Below are positions 17,520-27,059 of a stretch of DNA of 64,000 nucleotides, one piece after another; positions within the stretch are counted from its first letter, which is position 1; the number at the start of each line of letters is the position of its first letter. Both the position numbers and the translations under genes were made by a program. Origin of the DNA: Desulforhopalus sp. (GTDB taxonomy: Bacteria; Desulfobacterota; Desulfobulbia; Desulfobulbales; Desulfocapsaceae). Under the pieces are notes generated by a model. It saw nothing but the letters and a program-made list of their open reading frames with translations, made no database searches and was not told the DNA's origin. Location of the stretch: NCBI GenBank assembly GCA_023231425.1, contig JALNVI010000004.1:9162-73161 (forward strand), given 5' to 3'.

Positions 17520-18461
17520 ATGAAACATGAGAAAATAAATTCAATGATCACATACACTGACAAAAAAATAATCAAACTCCTGCAGAAGGATGGACGGGCG
17601 AGCTATTCCGATATCGCTCAAAATCTTGGGATTACGCCCTCTACGGCAGCGAAACGGGTCAAATATATGCTGGAGAACCGCACGATTACCGTCCGGGGCA
17701 TGCTCAATCCATATAAACTTGGTTTAATTGCCGGAGCCTTTATCACCATTCGCACCTCCCAGGAGCAGAGAGAGAGCCTGCACGCCTTTCTTAATAAAGA
17801 ACTCTTCGTATCCACTGTACTCAGCACGCTTGGCCGATTTGACATCTTCTGCCTCATACGCACCCGAAGCTGGGAAGACCTGCACGACTTTATTTCCAGA
17901 AAACTGGCACCCTGCCCGGGGGTTCTTGATTATGAGGTGAACTTTATCGACAAAACCTTCAAGCGTTTTCAGCTCTTCGGCAAGAATAAAAAATTCGAGA
18001 GGCCTCCGGATCTCAAAGAAGCCGACTGGCAGCTTCTTCACCAGCTTTGCCTGGATGGCCGACAGAGCAATTCAGATATCGCCGAGAAACTGGGCCTTCA
18101 CGTCTCCACCGTTTCACGACGGATACAGGACTTCCTCTCGCAGGACTATATACGCGTTCTTCCCCAACCGAATCCGACTAAATTTGACTATGCCTCAAGT
18201 GCCCTGGTTCGAGCATGGGTGAAAACATCACAGGTACAACCGATATGCAAAATGATTGGCAGCTTTGAAGAGGTCTTCATGGTCTCCAGTATCATCAATC
18301 GACCGGCGATCATCTTTGGAGTTCACACCGCCAGCAACGATGCCACAACTGATCTCATTAATAAATTTCTCAGTGTAGAAGGGCTGAAAGACCCGGTGGT
18401 CGCACTCCGTTCCCGAGTCATCAAAAGCAACTACTGGTGGCACAGGGACAGCCTCAACTAA
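17520..18461 (+). CDS. Two-module Lrp/AsnC-type transcriptional regulator
   Basis: A 313-residue protein made of two consecutive Lrp/AsnC units. Module 1 (about residues 8-150) has a helix-turn-helix (ASYSDIAQNLGITPSTAAKRV) and a ligand-type RAM domain. Module 2 (about 163-313) repeats this with QSNSDIAEKLGLHVSTVSRR and a second RAM-like domain. Normal Lrp proteins are about 150-160 residues with one module, so this is a tandem fusion and could act as a pseudo-dimer. Lrp-family proteins sense amino acids or related metabolites; the effector here is unknown. ATG at 17520 is used, a second ATG at 17544 is possible. It is monocistronic with a terminator at 18491-18529. Confidence 0.85.
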   Translation: MKHEKINSMITYTDKKIIKLLQKDGRASYSDIAQNLGITPSTAAKRVKYMLENRTITVRGMLNPYKLGLIAGAFITIRTSQEQRESLHAFLNKELFVSTVLSTLGRFDIFCLIRTRSWEDLHDFISRKLAPCPGVLDYEVNFIDKTFKRFQLFGKNKKFERPPDLKEADWQLLHQLCLDGRQSNSDIAEKLGLHVSTVSRRIQDFLSQDYIRVLPQPNPTKFDYASSALVRAWVKTSQVQPICKMIGSFEEVFMVSSIINRPAIIFGVHTASNDATTDLINKFLSVEGLKDPVVALRSRVIKSNYWWHRDSLN

Positions 18462-18490
18462 GGGCCGCTGGCAGCCATATCTCGAAACAC

Positions 18491-18529
18491 ACAAAGGTGT
18501 TGCCCCGAAGTGAAGGGCAGCACCTTTGT
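18491..18529 (+). terminator. Terminator of the Lrp-type gene
   Basis: ACAAAGGTGTTGCCC pairs with GGGCAGCACCTTTGT (one G-U pair) around a 9-base loop, followed by TTTTG. Confidence 0.8.
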
Positions 18530-18566
18530 TTTGTGAAATTCAATGGAGAAGTTCTCAGTCTGTGGC

Positions 18567-18609
18567 AAAAAACGGAACAGGCCCTGAGTGTATGCTCAAA
18601 GCCTGTTCC
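18567..18609 (-). terminator. Terminator of secA
   Basis: GGAACAGGC / GCCTGTTCC stem. Read on the minus strand it is followed by a run of T (plus-strand A at 18567-18572). It lies about 55 bp past the secA stop codon. Confidence 0.65.
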
Positions 18610-18616
18610 TACTTAT

Positions 18617-18658
18617 GGGGACCTTAAATACTTCGAGATTTCGATCGAATTCAAGATT
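18617..18658 (+). repeat. Dispersed repeat, degenerate short form after secA
   Basis: GGGGACCTTAAATACTTCG begins like the short form and ATTCAAG near the end resembles its other terminus, but several positions have changed. It ends 3-4 bp from the secA stop codon (18662-18664). Confidence 0.55.
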
Positions 18659-18661
18659 TTA

Positions 18662-21217
18662 TTATACAGCCTTACCGTGACAATGTTTATACTTCTTCCC
18701 GGAACCACAGGGACAAAGGGCGTTGCGTCCGATCTTTTCACCATCTCGGCGCACCGTTATCCCAGCAGGGTCTTCTTCGTCAACAGGGCCGGAATGCTGC
18801 AGTATTTTCGCCTTCTCTTCCTGCTGGAGACGCCGATCCTCCTCAAGCCGCTTGACCTCTTCCTCCGCCATAACCCTTACCCGCATAAGCGTAGAAACAA
18901 TCTGCACCTTCATCTCCTCGATCATGGTGTCAAAAAGTTCATGCCCTTCACGCTTGTATTCGTTGAGCGGGTTCTTCTGACCGTAGCCGCGCAGCCCAAT
19001 CCCTTCTTTCAAGTGGTCCATGGAGAGGAGATGCTCTTTCCAATGGGAATCAACCATCTGCAGCAGGATGAGTTTCTCAAGCTGGCGCTGGGTCTCCTCA
19101 CCGTTATGCTCTTCCTGCTCATGATATTTGGCAGCCACGGTATCCAGAATCTTTTTCCGGAACGCCTCTCTCTTGAGATCGCTGCGCTCCTCTTCGCTCC
19201 ACTCGGGGGCAAAGCTGAAATATTCCAGCATCCGCTGGCTGAATCCCGGCCAGTCCCACTCCTGCGACTCAATCCTCTCCTGGCCAAACTCGGTTACCGT
19301 GAGATCGACCATATATTCCATCATATCCTGCACAGTAACATGCACGTTGTCACCGTCGAGGACCTCACAGCGCTGTTCATAGATAATTTCACGCTGCTTG
19401 TTCATTACATCGTCATACTCCAGCAAATGCTTCCGAATATCGAAGTTGTGCCCTTCCACCTTGCACTGGGCATTCTCGATCGCACGGGAGATCATACTGT
19501 GTTCAATCGGCTCATCCTCCTCCATGCCCAGCTTGTTCATCAGGCCAGAGATACGTCCAGAACCAAAGATGCGCAGCAGATCATCCTCAAGGGAGAGGAA
19601 AAAACGGGAGGAGCCGGGATCACCCTGACGTCCAGCCCGACCGCGGAGCTGGTTGTCAATCCGCCGCGACTCATGGCGTGAGGTGCCGAGGATATGCAGG
19701 CCGCCCACTTCGCGCACGCCTTCGCCAAGCTTGATATCAGTCCCACGCCCCGCCATATTGGTAGCGATAGTCACCTTGCCGAGTTCTCCCGCGCCGGCGA
19801 TGATCTCTGCCTCCCGTTCATGGTGTTTGGCGTTGAGAACCTCATGGACAATCTTCTCTTTCTGCAGCATCTTCGAGATGAGTTCGGAGATATCAATGGA
19901 GATAGTCCCAACCAGAACCGGGCGTCCCTGGGCATGCAGCTCCTTAATCTCACGAACGATGGCTCGATACTTCGCCTTTTGATTCTTGTAGATGACGTCG
20001 GCATAATCCTGACGAATCATCGGTTGGTTGGTCGGCATGACCGTAACATCAAGATTATAAATTTTCTTAAACTCTGCTGCCTCTGTATCGGCGGTACCGG
20101 TCATCCCGGCCAGCTTCTCATACAGACGAAAGTAGTTCTGGAAGGTGATGGAGGCAAGCGTCTGATTCTCCTGCTCGATCTTCACATGTTCCTTGGCCTC
20201 AAGAGACTGATGCAGTCCGTCACTGAAACGGCGGCCCTCCATGGTACGGCCAGTGAATTCATCGACGATCACCACCTGACCATCCTTGACAATATAATCA
20301 ACGTCCTTCTGAAAAAGCATGTGCGCCTTGAGCGACTGATTAAGATGGTGCAATTTCTCGATATTGACCGGATCGTAGAGATTATCCACCTTGAGCAGTT
20401 CCTCTCCAAGGGCAATTCCTTCCTCAGTGAGAGAGACAGTGCGTGACTTTTCATCCACTGTATAGTGCTCTTCCTTCTTGAAATTACCCATGATAGAGTC
20501 TACCGCCTGATAAGTCTCGGTGGAGATGTCAGCCGGACCGGAGATAATCAGCGGAGTACGCGCTTCATCAATGAGAATAGAGTCCACCTCATCGACAATG
20601 CCGTAATTGAACCCGCGCTGGCAGAACTCGGCACGGTCGAACTTCATGTTATCACGTAAATAGTCGAAACCGAATTCGTTGTTTGTACCGTAGGTGATAT
20701 CGGAGCCATAGGCCTCCTGCCGGGCGACATCGCCCATGTCATGGACAATCTTGCCGCACCTCATACCGAGGAAAGTATAGATCTGACTCATCCACTCAGA
20801 GTCACGTGCAGCAAGGTAGTCGTTCACCGTCACCACATGCACTCCCTTGCCGGAAAGCCCATTGAGATAAACAGGCAGGGTCGAGGTGAGGGTCTTTCCC
20901 TCACCGGTTTTCATCTCGGCGATCTTCCCCTGATGGAGAACGATACCGCCGATAAGCTGCACATCGTAATGACGTTCGCCAATGGCCCGCCGCGCGGCCT
21001 CGCGGACGACCGCAAAAGCTTCGGGGAGGAGATCGTCAAGACTCTCACCTTTAGCCACCCGCTCACGAAACTCCACAGTTTTCGCGGCAATCGCCGCGTC
21101 GTCCAGTGGCTGCAAACTTTCCTCAAGAGAGTTGATCTTTGCAATAATCGGTCTAAGACTTTTAAGATATCGATCATTGCTGCTGCCGAAAATTTTGGTT
21201 AATGCACTGGATATCAT
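18662..21217 (-). CDS. secA: Preprotein translocase ATPase SecA
   Basis: The 851-residue motor that drives proteins through SecYEG at the inner membrane. Walker A is EMKTGEGKT, the DEAD-box element is VDEVDSILIDEARTPL, GRAGRQGDPGSSRFFLSLED is the helicase C-terminal motif, and the chain ends with the zinc-binding SEC-C motif (CPCGSGKKYKHCHG) that contacts SecB and ribosomes. Length is normal for the family. Translation start MISSALTKIFGSSNDR. It is separated from the argS group by about 190 bp and ends in its own terminator. Confidence 0.98.
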   Translation of the reverse strand: MISSALTKIFGSSNDRYLKSLRPIIAKINSLEESLQPLDDAAIAAKTVEFRERVAKGESLDDLLPEAFAVVREAARRAIGERHYDVQLIGGIVLHQGKIAEMKTGEGKTLTSTLPVYLNGLSGKGVHVVTVNDYLAARDSEWMSQIYTFLGMRCGKIVHDMGDVARQEAYGSDITYGTNNEFGFDYLRDNMKFDRAEFCQRGFNYGIVDEVDSILIDEARTPLIISGPADISTETYQAVDSIMGNFKKEEHYTVDEKSRTVSLTEEGIALGEELLKVDNLYDPVNIEKLHHLNQSLKAHMLFQKDVDYIVKDGQVVIVDEFTGRTMEGRRFSDGLHQSLEAKEHVKIEQENQTLASITFQNYFRLYEKLAGMTGTADTEAAEFKKIYNLDVTVMPTNQPMIRQDYADVIYKNQKAKYRAIVREIKELHAQGRPVLVGTISIDISELISKMLQKEKIVHEVLNAKHHEREAEIIAGAGELGKVTIATNMAGRGTDIKLGEGVREVGGLHILGTSRHESRRIDNQLRGRAGRQGDPGSSRFFLSLEDDLLRIFGSGRISGLMNKLGMEEDEPIEHSMISRAIENAQCKVEGHNFDIRKHLLEYDDVMNKQREIIYEQRCEVLDGDNVHVTVQDMMEYMVDLTVTEFGQERIESQEWDWPGFSQRMLEYFSFAPEWSEEERSDLKREAFRKKILDTVAAKYHEQEEHNGEETQRQLEKLILLQMVDSHWKEHLLSMDHLKEGIGLRGYGQKNPLNEYKREGHELFDTMIEEMKVQIVSTLMRVRVMAEEEVKRLEEDRRLQQEEKAKILQHSGPVDEEDPAGITVRRDGEKIGRNALCPCGSGKKYKHCHGKAV

Positions 21218-21411
21218 CTTCTTCCCGTTCTATAGATTAAAATAAAATATTCCTTGAAAAATGGCGGATTTCATTTGATTTCAGTGTGCGCGAAGAGTCT
21301 GCCTCTCAAGGCAGTGAACACATCGAATTGAGAGAGAAAAAAGAGTAGAAATCCTTCAAGAACATTACAGAGTTGATCAAAATAACAGCGTTACTATAAG
21401 ACGTTCTGCGG

Positions 21412-21702
21412 TTATTCGCCCTTTTTTATTACTTTTTTTTCCACTCGAATATAAGGCGGTGTCTCTTTTCCATTCACCGTTGAAACCGCGTCGATGATTT
21501 GCATCTTCGACAGCGTCATGCTCGAGTGACGCCCGCCTGCCTCGCCAGTGAATCCCCGGCCGGCGAGCCACGATTGCCCGGTCCACACCCCGAAGATAAA
21601 GGTCCAGAGGAAGAGACAGAGGAGCACAACGCCAATACCGCCGATGGCTCCCCGACTCACCTCAAATTTCAGCTTAACCTTTTTTTTCCCCTGCGTCGCC
21701 AT
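21412..21702 (-). CDS. Small membrane-anchored protein after argS
   Basis: A 96-residue protein: a basic N-terminus (MATQGKKKVKLKFEVSRG), one membrane helix (AIGGIGVVLLCLFLWTFIFG) and a short periplasmic tail ending VEKKVIKKGE. The membrane anchor resembles that of SPOR-domain proteins that commonly follow argS in deltaproteobacteria, but no SPOR domain is present, so this may be a shortened relative. It starts 8 bp after the argS stop codon and must be co-transcribed. Function unknown; the comparison with SPOR proteins is from memory. Confidence 0.6.
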   Translation of the reverse strand: MATQGKKKVKLKFEVSRGAIGGIGVVLLCLFLWTFIFGVWTGQSWLAGRGFTGEAGGRHSSMTLSKMQIIDAVSTVNGKETPPYIRVEKKVIKKGE

Positions 21703-21709
21703 CGGAGAA

Positions 21710-23377
21710 TTACATCCGTTCCGGCGCTGTCAGCCCACAGATATCAAGTCCATTCTTCAAGACCACCTGCACAGCAACAACAAGACCGAGGCGGGCTCTG
21801 CTCAGCTCGACATCATCGGTGAGGACCTTGTGTTTGTTGTAGTAACTGTGCAGCAGACCGGCAAACTCCATGAGGAAGAAAATAATTTTATGCGGTGCCA
21901 GTTCCAGTGCTGAGGCTTCAAGTTCTCCAGGAAAGGAAGACATTGCCTTGAGCAGTTTAATCTCTTCAGGCTCAATGAGACGGCTCATATCAAGTCCTGC
22001 AGAATTGTCGGCCCCGACAGCGCTCATTCCCTTCTCTTCGGCCTGGCGCAGGATGGAGCAAAGGCGTGCGTGGGCATACTGAACATAATAGACAGGATTT
22101 TCCTGGCTCTCTTTTGTGGCGAGGGCAAGGTCAAACTCCATCTGTGAATCAGCCTTGCGCTGCATAAAGAAGAAACGCACAGGATCAACCCCCACCTCAT
22201 CGAGCAGTTCATCCACGGTAACAAAGTTCGCCTTGCGGGTTGACATCTTCACCTGTTTCCCGTCACGAGTGAGAGTGACGAACTGGTGCAGGACCACGGT
22301 CACCTTTTTGGGATCATAACCCAGCGCCTCCACACCGGACAGAACATCAGGCACGGTGGCGATATGGTCGGAGCCAAAGATATCAATCAGCCAGTCGAAA
22401 TCCCTCCGAAATTTTTCCCGGTGGTAGGCTATATCCGGCAGGCGGTAGGTAGGCTCACCAGTACTCTTGATGATAACCCGATCCTGTGGCTGCCCCAGAA
22501 CCGTCGTTTTGAACCAGGTGGCACCATCCTTCTCGTAGACAAGCCCCTTCTCCCGCAGTTTATTGACCACATCATCAATATGGCCGTTTTCATAAAGAGA
22601 GCGTTCGTTAAAGTAGTTGTCAAATTTAATTCCCATGCGCCCGAGGGTTCCGGAGATATCTTTGAAGATGTAGTGTTCCGCCTGTTCTTTGAAAGGATCA
22701 ACCTCTTTGCAGTCTACAAGCGAGTCGCCCTTTTCATCCACCAGCGACTGAGCAATTTCTATAATGTATTCACCTTGATACCCATCTTCAGGAAAGGTGA
22801 ACTCGCGATTGAGCAGCTCAAGGTAGCGGGCACGGGTCGATTCGCCGAGCACCCGCATCTGCCGACCGGCATTGTTGTAATAGTATTCGCGATAGACATT
22901 ATGGCCGGTGGCCTCAAGCAGACGGGCAATGGAATCTCCGAGAATCGCCTGCCGCCCGTGCCCGATAGAGAGTGGCCCGGTGGGATTGGCGGAGACAAAT
23001 TCCACCATCACCCGGCGATCTTCGCCGACCCTGCTGTGCCCAAAGCCTTCACCCGCAGCAAGGATCTGCGGAATCATCGCCTGCCAGACCTTCGGTTGAA
23101 TGGTGATATTAACAAAACCTGGCCCCGCCACGTCCACCTTCGCCACCAGTGTCGTTTCAACCTCCAGTTTCCTGGCGAGCTGCGCAGCAACCTCCCGGGG
23201 ATTCTTCTTCTCAATACCGGCGAGTACCAGCGCAAAGTTGGTGGAGAAGTCTCCCTGTCCCTCGTGTTTTGGCAGTTCAACGGTAAATTTTCCGGATCCA
23301 CTTTCAGACCAGAGTCCTTCCTCCACACCCGCTGTGAAACAGTTCTGCAACACATCTTTAAGCTGCTGACGAATCAT
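21710..23377 (-). CDS. argS: Arginyl-tRNA synthetase
   Basis: A 555-residue class I aminoacyl-tRNA synthetase that charges tRNA-Arg. The HIGH-type motif is NPTGPLSIGHGRQAILGD, the KMSKS-like loop is KQVKMSTRKAN, and the C-terminal DALR anticodon-binding domain includes NPVYYVQYAHARLCSILR. N-terminal Arg-tRNA-specific domain (residues 1-90) present. Full length. It probably heads a small operon with the membrane-anchored gene that follows. Confidence 0.98.
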   Translation of the reverse strand: MIRQQLKDVLQNCFTAGVEEGLWSESGSGKFTVELPKHEGQGDFSTNFALVLAGIEKKNPREVAAQLARKLEVETTLVAKVDVAGPGFVNITIQPKVWQAMIPQILAAGEGFGHSRVGEDRRVMVEFVSANPTGPLSIGHGRQAILGDSIARLLEATGHNVYREYYYNNAGRQMRVLGESTRARYLELLNREFTFPEDGYQGEYIIEIAQSLVDEKGDSLVDCKEVDPFKEQAEHYIFKDISGTLGRMGIKFDNYFNERSLYENGHIDDVVNKLREKGLVYEKDGATWFKTTVLGQPQDRVIIKSTGEPTYRLPDIAYHREKFRRDFDWLIDIFGSDHIATVPDVLSGVEALGYDPKKVTVVLHQFVTLTRDGKQVKMSTRKANFVTVDELLDEVGVDPVRFFFMQRKADSQMEFDLALATKESQENPVYYVQYAHARLCSILRQAEEKGMSAVGADNSAGLDMSRLIEPEEIKLLKAMSSFPGELEASALELAPHKIIFFLMEFAGLLHSYYNKHKVLTDDVELSRARLGLVVAVQVVLKNGLDICGLTAPERM

Positions 23378-23439
23378 TGGTACTCTTCCTGGATAGTTTG
23401 TTAATCAGATTTCACCTGAGGTCCCTGGCAGGGGCCATG

Positions 23440-23472
23440 AAAAAGCGCCTGCTCCCCGGAGGCGGCAGACGC
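23440..23472 (-). terminator. Terminator of alr
   Basis: GCGTCTGC ... GCAGGCGC stem (one mismatch) read on the minus strand, then TTTTT (plus-strand A at 23440-23444). It lies 19 bp after the alr stop codon. Confidence 0.6.
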
Positions 23473-23490
23473 TGACTTTTCAGATGCCGG

Positions 23491-24597
23491 TTATTCAGTT
23501 GAGCTGAAGTGTTTGTTGACATGGCCATAAAGACATATGACTTCATAGCTGATGGTATCAAGAACCTTCGCCACTTCGTCGGCGGTAATGCACTCTTCAC
23601 CCTGGCTGCCGAGAAGGACAACTTCATCTCCCACCTCAACCTCCATGTCGCTGACATTAAGCATACAGATATTCATGCAGATACGGCCACAGATCTGCAC
23701 CCGCTGTCCACCAGCCAGAACCTCTCCGCCATTGGAAAGATGGCGGTTCAATCCGTCCTCATAGCCCACCGGAATAACGGCAATTCTGGTCGGTTTTTTG
23801 GTGATGAAAGTTCGCCCGTAGCTGATAGAACTGCCTGCGGGGAAATCCTTCACCTGGATAATCCGACTGGAGAAACGCATGGCAGGGACAAGCCCGTCGC
23901 AAGGTAATCCTGAAGGGTGGCAGCCATAGAGGGCAATCCCCACCCGAATCATGTCACAGTATGCTTCCGGGTGGTAAAACAGCGCCCCGGAGTTGGCAAT
24001 GTGCCGGATGACACCGTAACGCTCCTTGAGCACCGCCGCGACTTTCTTGAATTTCTTCAACGCCTCATCGGTACTGGGGGACCCGGGAATATCAGCCTCA
24101 GGGAAATGGCTCATCACTCCGGCAATCTTCAGATGAGGGAATTCTGCCAGCCCCGCAGCAAAGGACTCCACTTCTTCGGGCCACAGCCCGAGACGCCCCA
24201 TGCCGGTATTCACCTTGAGGTGAATCTCCAGCTCATTCTCCCGCGCAGCCCCCTCGGCCTCAAGCAAAGCAGCCTGGGCATACGTGGAAATAACCGGCGT
24301 GAGGCTAAAGTCATAGAAGAAAGAGGCGTCTTCATTGCCGAAACAGGTGGTAACGAGGATCATGCCTTCGATTCCAGCCCGGCGCAGCTCCACTCCTTCA
24401 CAAAGCTCGGCCACACCAAAGCGGCGGCAGCCGGCACCGGCGAATGCCCGGGCCGCATAGACCATGCCGTGGCCATACCCGTCACCTTTCACCATGGCCA
24501 TCAACGGGGTGTCACCGGCAAGCTCTGCAAGATAACGATAATTCGCTGCGAGAGCGGCGGCATCCACGGTAATTTGATTAAAGCTTTCTCCTTTCAT
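23491..24597 (-). CDS. alr: Alanine racemase
   Basis: A 368-residue PLP enzyme making D-alanine for peptidoglycan. The PLP lysine lies in MVKGDGYGHGMVY (usual form MVKADAYGHG), the catalytic Tyr in SISYGRTFI, and IRVGIALYGCHPS and VGYEDGLNR are conserved active-site segments. The start MKGESFNQITVD is chosen because GAGAAAG precedes it; the longer frame lacks family sequence. Its ATG overlaps the stop codon of the upstream membrane-protein gene by 4 bp (ATGA), implying translational coupling. Confidence 0.96.
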   Translation of the reverse strand: MKGESFNQITVDAAALAANYRYLAELAGDTPLMAMVKGDGYGHGMVYAARAFAGAGCRRFGVAELCEGVELRRAGIEGMILVTTCFGNEDASFFYDFSLTPVISTYAQAALLEAEGAARENELEIHLKVNTGMGRLGLWPEEVESFAAGLAEFPHLKIAGVMSHFPEADIPGSPSTDEALKKFKKVAAVLKERYGVIRHIANSGALFYHPEAYCDMIRVGIALYGCHPSGLPCDGLVPAMRFSSRIIQVKDFPAGSSISYGRTFITKKPTRIAVIPVGYEDGLNRHLSNGGEVLAGGQRVQICGRICMNICMLNVSDMEVEVGDEVVLLGSQGEECITADEVAKVLDTISYEVICLYGHVNKHFSSTE

Positions 24598-25031
24598 TCT
24601 TTCTCTCTGTAATGGAAAAATTCGCCCCAGGCGCACCGACTGGAAAAGAGCAGCGCCCAGCCAACTGTAAAGTAGATAAAGCAGAGGATTATAGTGGGAA
24701 GTGGTGAATATTTCAACAGAACACCGGTGACGATCATCCCCGCAACCATCAACCAGGTCTTCATGGAATAAACAGCCCCAAGCCAGGTTCCATCTTCAAG
24801 GGTATGGATGCGGGCAATAGTGCGCCCCGCCGCGCGGTCAAGGACATAGCGGGATTTCAACGCCCCCGCGACAAGACCTGCGGTGCCCAGGAGCACAATA
24901 AAAGTCGTCCCCCCGCGAGCACGGTAAAGTCCCTTGCCAAGAAGCATAAGGCCCACGGCACTCCAGATGGCTGCCGAAAGGAGAAGGTGGATGCGGCGAC
25001 TTGCGCCAGGTTTCCAGGTATATGTATTCAC
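24594..25031 (-). CDS. Unrecognised four-helix membrane protein
   Basis: A 145-residue protein with about four membrane helices: HLLLSAAIWSAVGLMLLGKG, FIVLLGTAGLVAGALKS, MKTWLMVAGMIVTGVLL and PTIILCFIYFTVGWALLF. I do not recognise the family. It overlaps alr by 4 bp and leads that operon. A full-length dispersed repeat copy starts about 80 bp upstream of the gene, so its promoter lies in a short interval. No conserved catalytic residues stand out. Confidence 0.7.
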   Translation of the reverse strand: MNTYTWKPGASRRIHLLLSAAIWSAVGLMLLGKGLYRARGGTTFIVLLGTAGLVAGALKSRYVLDRAAGRTIARIHTLEDGTWLGAVYSMKTWLMVAGMIVTGVLLKYSPLPTIILCFIYFTVGWALLFSSRCAWGEFFHYREKE

Positions 25032-25111
25032 GTATTCACGATATCAATAAACGAAAACAGCCCGTACCCCTGCGAGGGGCAACAGGCCAAAAGAACCGAC
25101 CCTTGAATAAA

Positions 25112-25269
25112 GGGTATCCTGAATAATCTTGTATTTCGTTCATATTCGAGGCACAGAAAGAAATTTACCGCAGGTATAGAGTTGTATCGGAGTCTGGCGC
25201 TTGCCTCCGAGGATATTTTTTTCCTGTAAGGAAGAAGAGGGGCAAAAGACTGGTTATTCAAGGTACCCT
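25112..25269 (+). repeat. Dispersed repeat, full form, one diverged 18-bp unit
   Basis: Starts GGGTATCCTGAATAATC and ends ACTGGTTATTCAAGGTACCC. One unit-like segment (GGAGTCTGGCGCTTGCCT) is present before CCGAGGATA. An extra terminus-like piece, CCCTTGAATAAAGGGT, lies immediately outside the left end (25099-25115). Confidence 0.88.
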
Positions 25270-25417
25270 GCAGGGGACCAGTAACAGTGAGGGCTTCCGC
25301 GGGACACACTTTAATGCACAGAATGCCCCTTGTCATACTCCCTTCAGAAACAAAAAACAGAACCAAAATTTTCACTTCTTTATATTGCTCATGTCTGGCG
25401 ACTTCGTCAAACATCAT
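25270..25417 (-). pseudogene. Possible ferredoxin-domain fragment
   Basis: The minus-strand frame contains GILCIKVCPAEALTV, which resembles the second half of a 4Fe-4S cluster motif (CxxxCP). The frame then reads straight into the end of the dispersed repeat at 25269. No complete cluster motif or start is seen. If real it is the tail of a gene cut off by the repeat; it may also be chance. Confidence 0.3.
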
Positions 25418-25775
25418 TTCTCTTCACGGTAAATTTACGCTTTACCCGCTGCCGTTTTTCAGGGAAGCTTTTTCGGTGTGCGTCAAAATACTTGCTCTGA
25501 AATAATGTACGGCCGAGACTTTGTCAAGAAAATTGGCGGAAAAAAGAGTGCGCTGTTCCACACGAACTATTTGTATTTACGGATATTTTACGCTACGAAG
25601 ACCTCTACTGCCATTGCCGTCTGTTGTCGTCTTCGCCGATGGACAGACATTTGCTCTATTAGAATTTCCTATTTGACATATAGACCCCTGAGATGAATCA
25701 TAGAGGCTCTCCATTTTAACCTTTCGTTTCCCTTACCGATATTGAAGTATTTTCTTCTAATTTCAAGGAGCACAA
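25418..25775. other. Leader region of the double-cubane reductase gene
   Basis: No gene seen. It contains a TTGACA at about 25675-25680 without a convincing -10 element and presumably holds the promoter of the downstream operon. Confidence 0.4.
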
Positions 25776-27059
25776 ATGAACTCACCCCATGAAGCCATGT
25801 GGCAGAAACTCGGCCTTAATCTCGATTCACACAATGCCCTGCTGCAAGTTCTTGGTGGAGCTTACAACGACATTTATCTCAACCAGAAAAATCGCCCGAA
25901 GGGGATGGAATATTTCGATTTTGTTCTCAGCGAGATTCACGGCCAGCGGATTCAGGAACTTCTTGATGAACAGGCTGCCGGTCGGAAAATAATCGGTTCC
26001 TACTGCGTTTTCGTCCCGGAAGAGATCTGCCTGGCAGGCAACGCCAGCCTTGTCGGCCTCTGCTCCGGTGCAGACTTTGCCATGGAAGAGGTGGAAAAGC
26101 TGCTGCCCCGCAACACCTGTGCACTGATTAAATCAACCTTCGGTTTTCGCCTCGGCGAGGTCTGCCCCTACCTGGAAAGCGCAGACATGATCGTAGGTGA
26201 AAACACCTGTGACGGGAAGAAAAAGGCCTATGAGACCCTTGGCACTATTCTGCCGAAAAAAAATCTCTATGTCATGGACATTCCCCAGATGAAAAGCGTT
26301 GAGGGACGCGCTCTGCTGCGCGGGGAGTATCTCCGTTTCATGAAGGCAGTTGAAAAACTGACCGGCGTCACCATTACGGTAGAATCCCTGCGGGAGGGAA
26401 TCCGCACCGTCAATACCAAGCGGGCAGCCATGCACCGCCTGCTGAAACTGCGCGCCGCCGATCCGGCACCGATCTCCGGTCTCGACGCACTGCTCGCCAA
26501 TCAGGTATTTCCTTCCGATAATCCAGCACGTTTCACCGATTCCATAAACAAACTCTGTGATGAGCTGGAGAAACGAATTGAAGCCAAAGAGGGTGCCTTC
26601 CCCGCGAAGACCCCGCGTATCCTTATCTCCGGCTGCCCAATGGCAGTTCCGAACTGGAAACTGCCCGCAGTAGTAGAGAGCTCGGGAGCAGTGATTGTCG
26701 GGGAAGAGAGCTGCGTCGGAGAACGCAGCACCCGCAACCAGATTGATGATTCAGGAACAACCATCGACGCACTTATAGACGCCATCACCGACCGTTATTT
26801 CAAGGTGGACTGTGCCGTTTTCACCCCCAACAATGACCGCCTGCAACATATCAAAGAGATGGTAAAAGCCTATAACGCGGATGGTGTAATCCACTACGGA
26901 TTGCAGTTCTGTCAGCCCTACTTGATGGAATCCATTCCGGTGGAGAGAGCGCTTGAGGATGCTGAAATTCCCTGTCTGCGGGTAGAAACCGATTACAGCA
27001 TGGAGGATATGGGCCAGCTCAAGACCCGGGTTGAAGCATTTATCGAGCAACTGCGATGA
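25776..27059 (+). CDS. Double-cubane-cluster anaerobic reductase (DCCP-like)
   Basis: A 427-residue member of the 2-hydroxyacyl-CoA dehydratase / benzoyl-CoA reductase superfamily, of the single-subunit type that carries a double-cubane [8Fe-9S] cluster. Cysteines sit in the segments expected of that type: SYCVFVPEEICLAG, LVGLCSGADFA, GEVCPYLES, GENTCDGKKKAYE, LISGCPMAVP and EESCVGERS. Characterised members reduce small molecules such as acetylene, azide or hydrazine in vitro at very low potential; the physiological substrate is not known. The next gene, overlapping by 4 bp, is the ATP-driven electron donor, so both form the complete two-part system. ATG preceded by AAGGAG. Confidence 0.82.
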   Translation: MNSPHEAMWQKLGLNLDSHNALLQVLGGAYNDIYLNQKNRPKGMEYFDFVLSEIHGQRIQELLDEQAAGRKIIGSYCVFVPEEICLAGNASLVGLCSGADFAMEEVEKLLPRNTCALIKSTFGFRLGEVCPYLESADMIVGENTCDGKKKAYETLGTILPKKNLYVMDIPQMKSVEGRALLRGEYLRFMKAVEKLTGVTITVESLREGIRTVNTKRAAMHRLLKLRAADPAPISGLDALLANQVFPSDNPARFTDSINKLCDELEKRIEAKEGAFPAKTPRILISGCPMAVPNWKLPAVVESSGAVIVGEESCVGERSTRNQIDDSGTTIDALIDAITDRYFKVDCAVFTPNNDRLQHIKEMVKAYNADGVIHYGLQFCQPYLMESIPVERALEDAEIPCLRVETDYSMEDMGQLKTRVEAFIEQLR

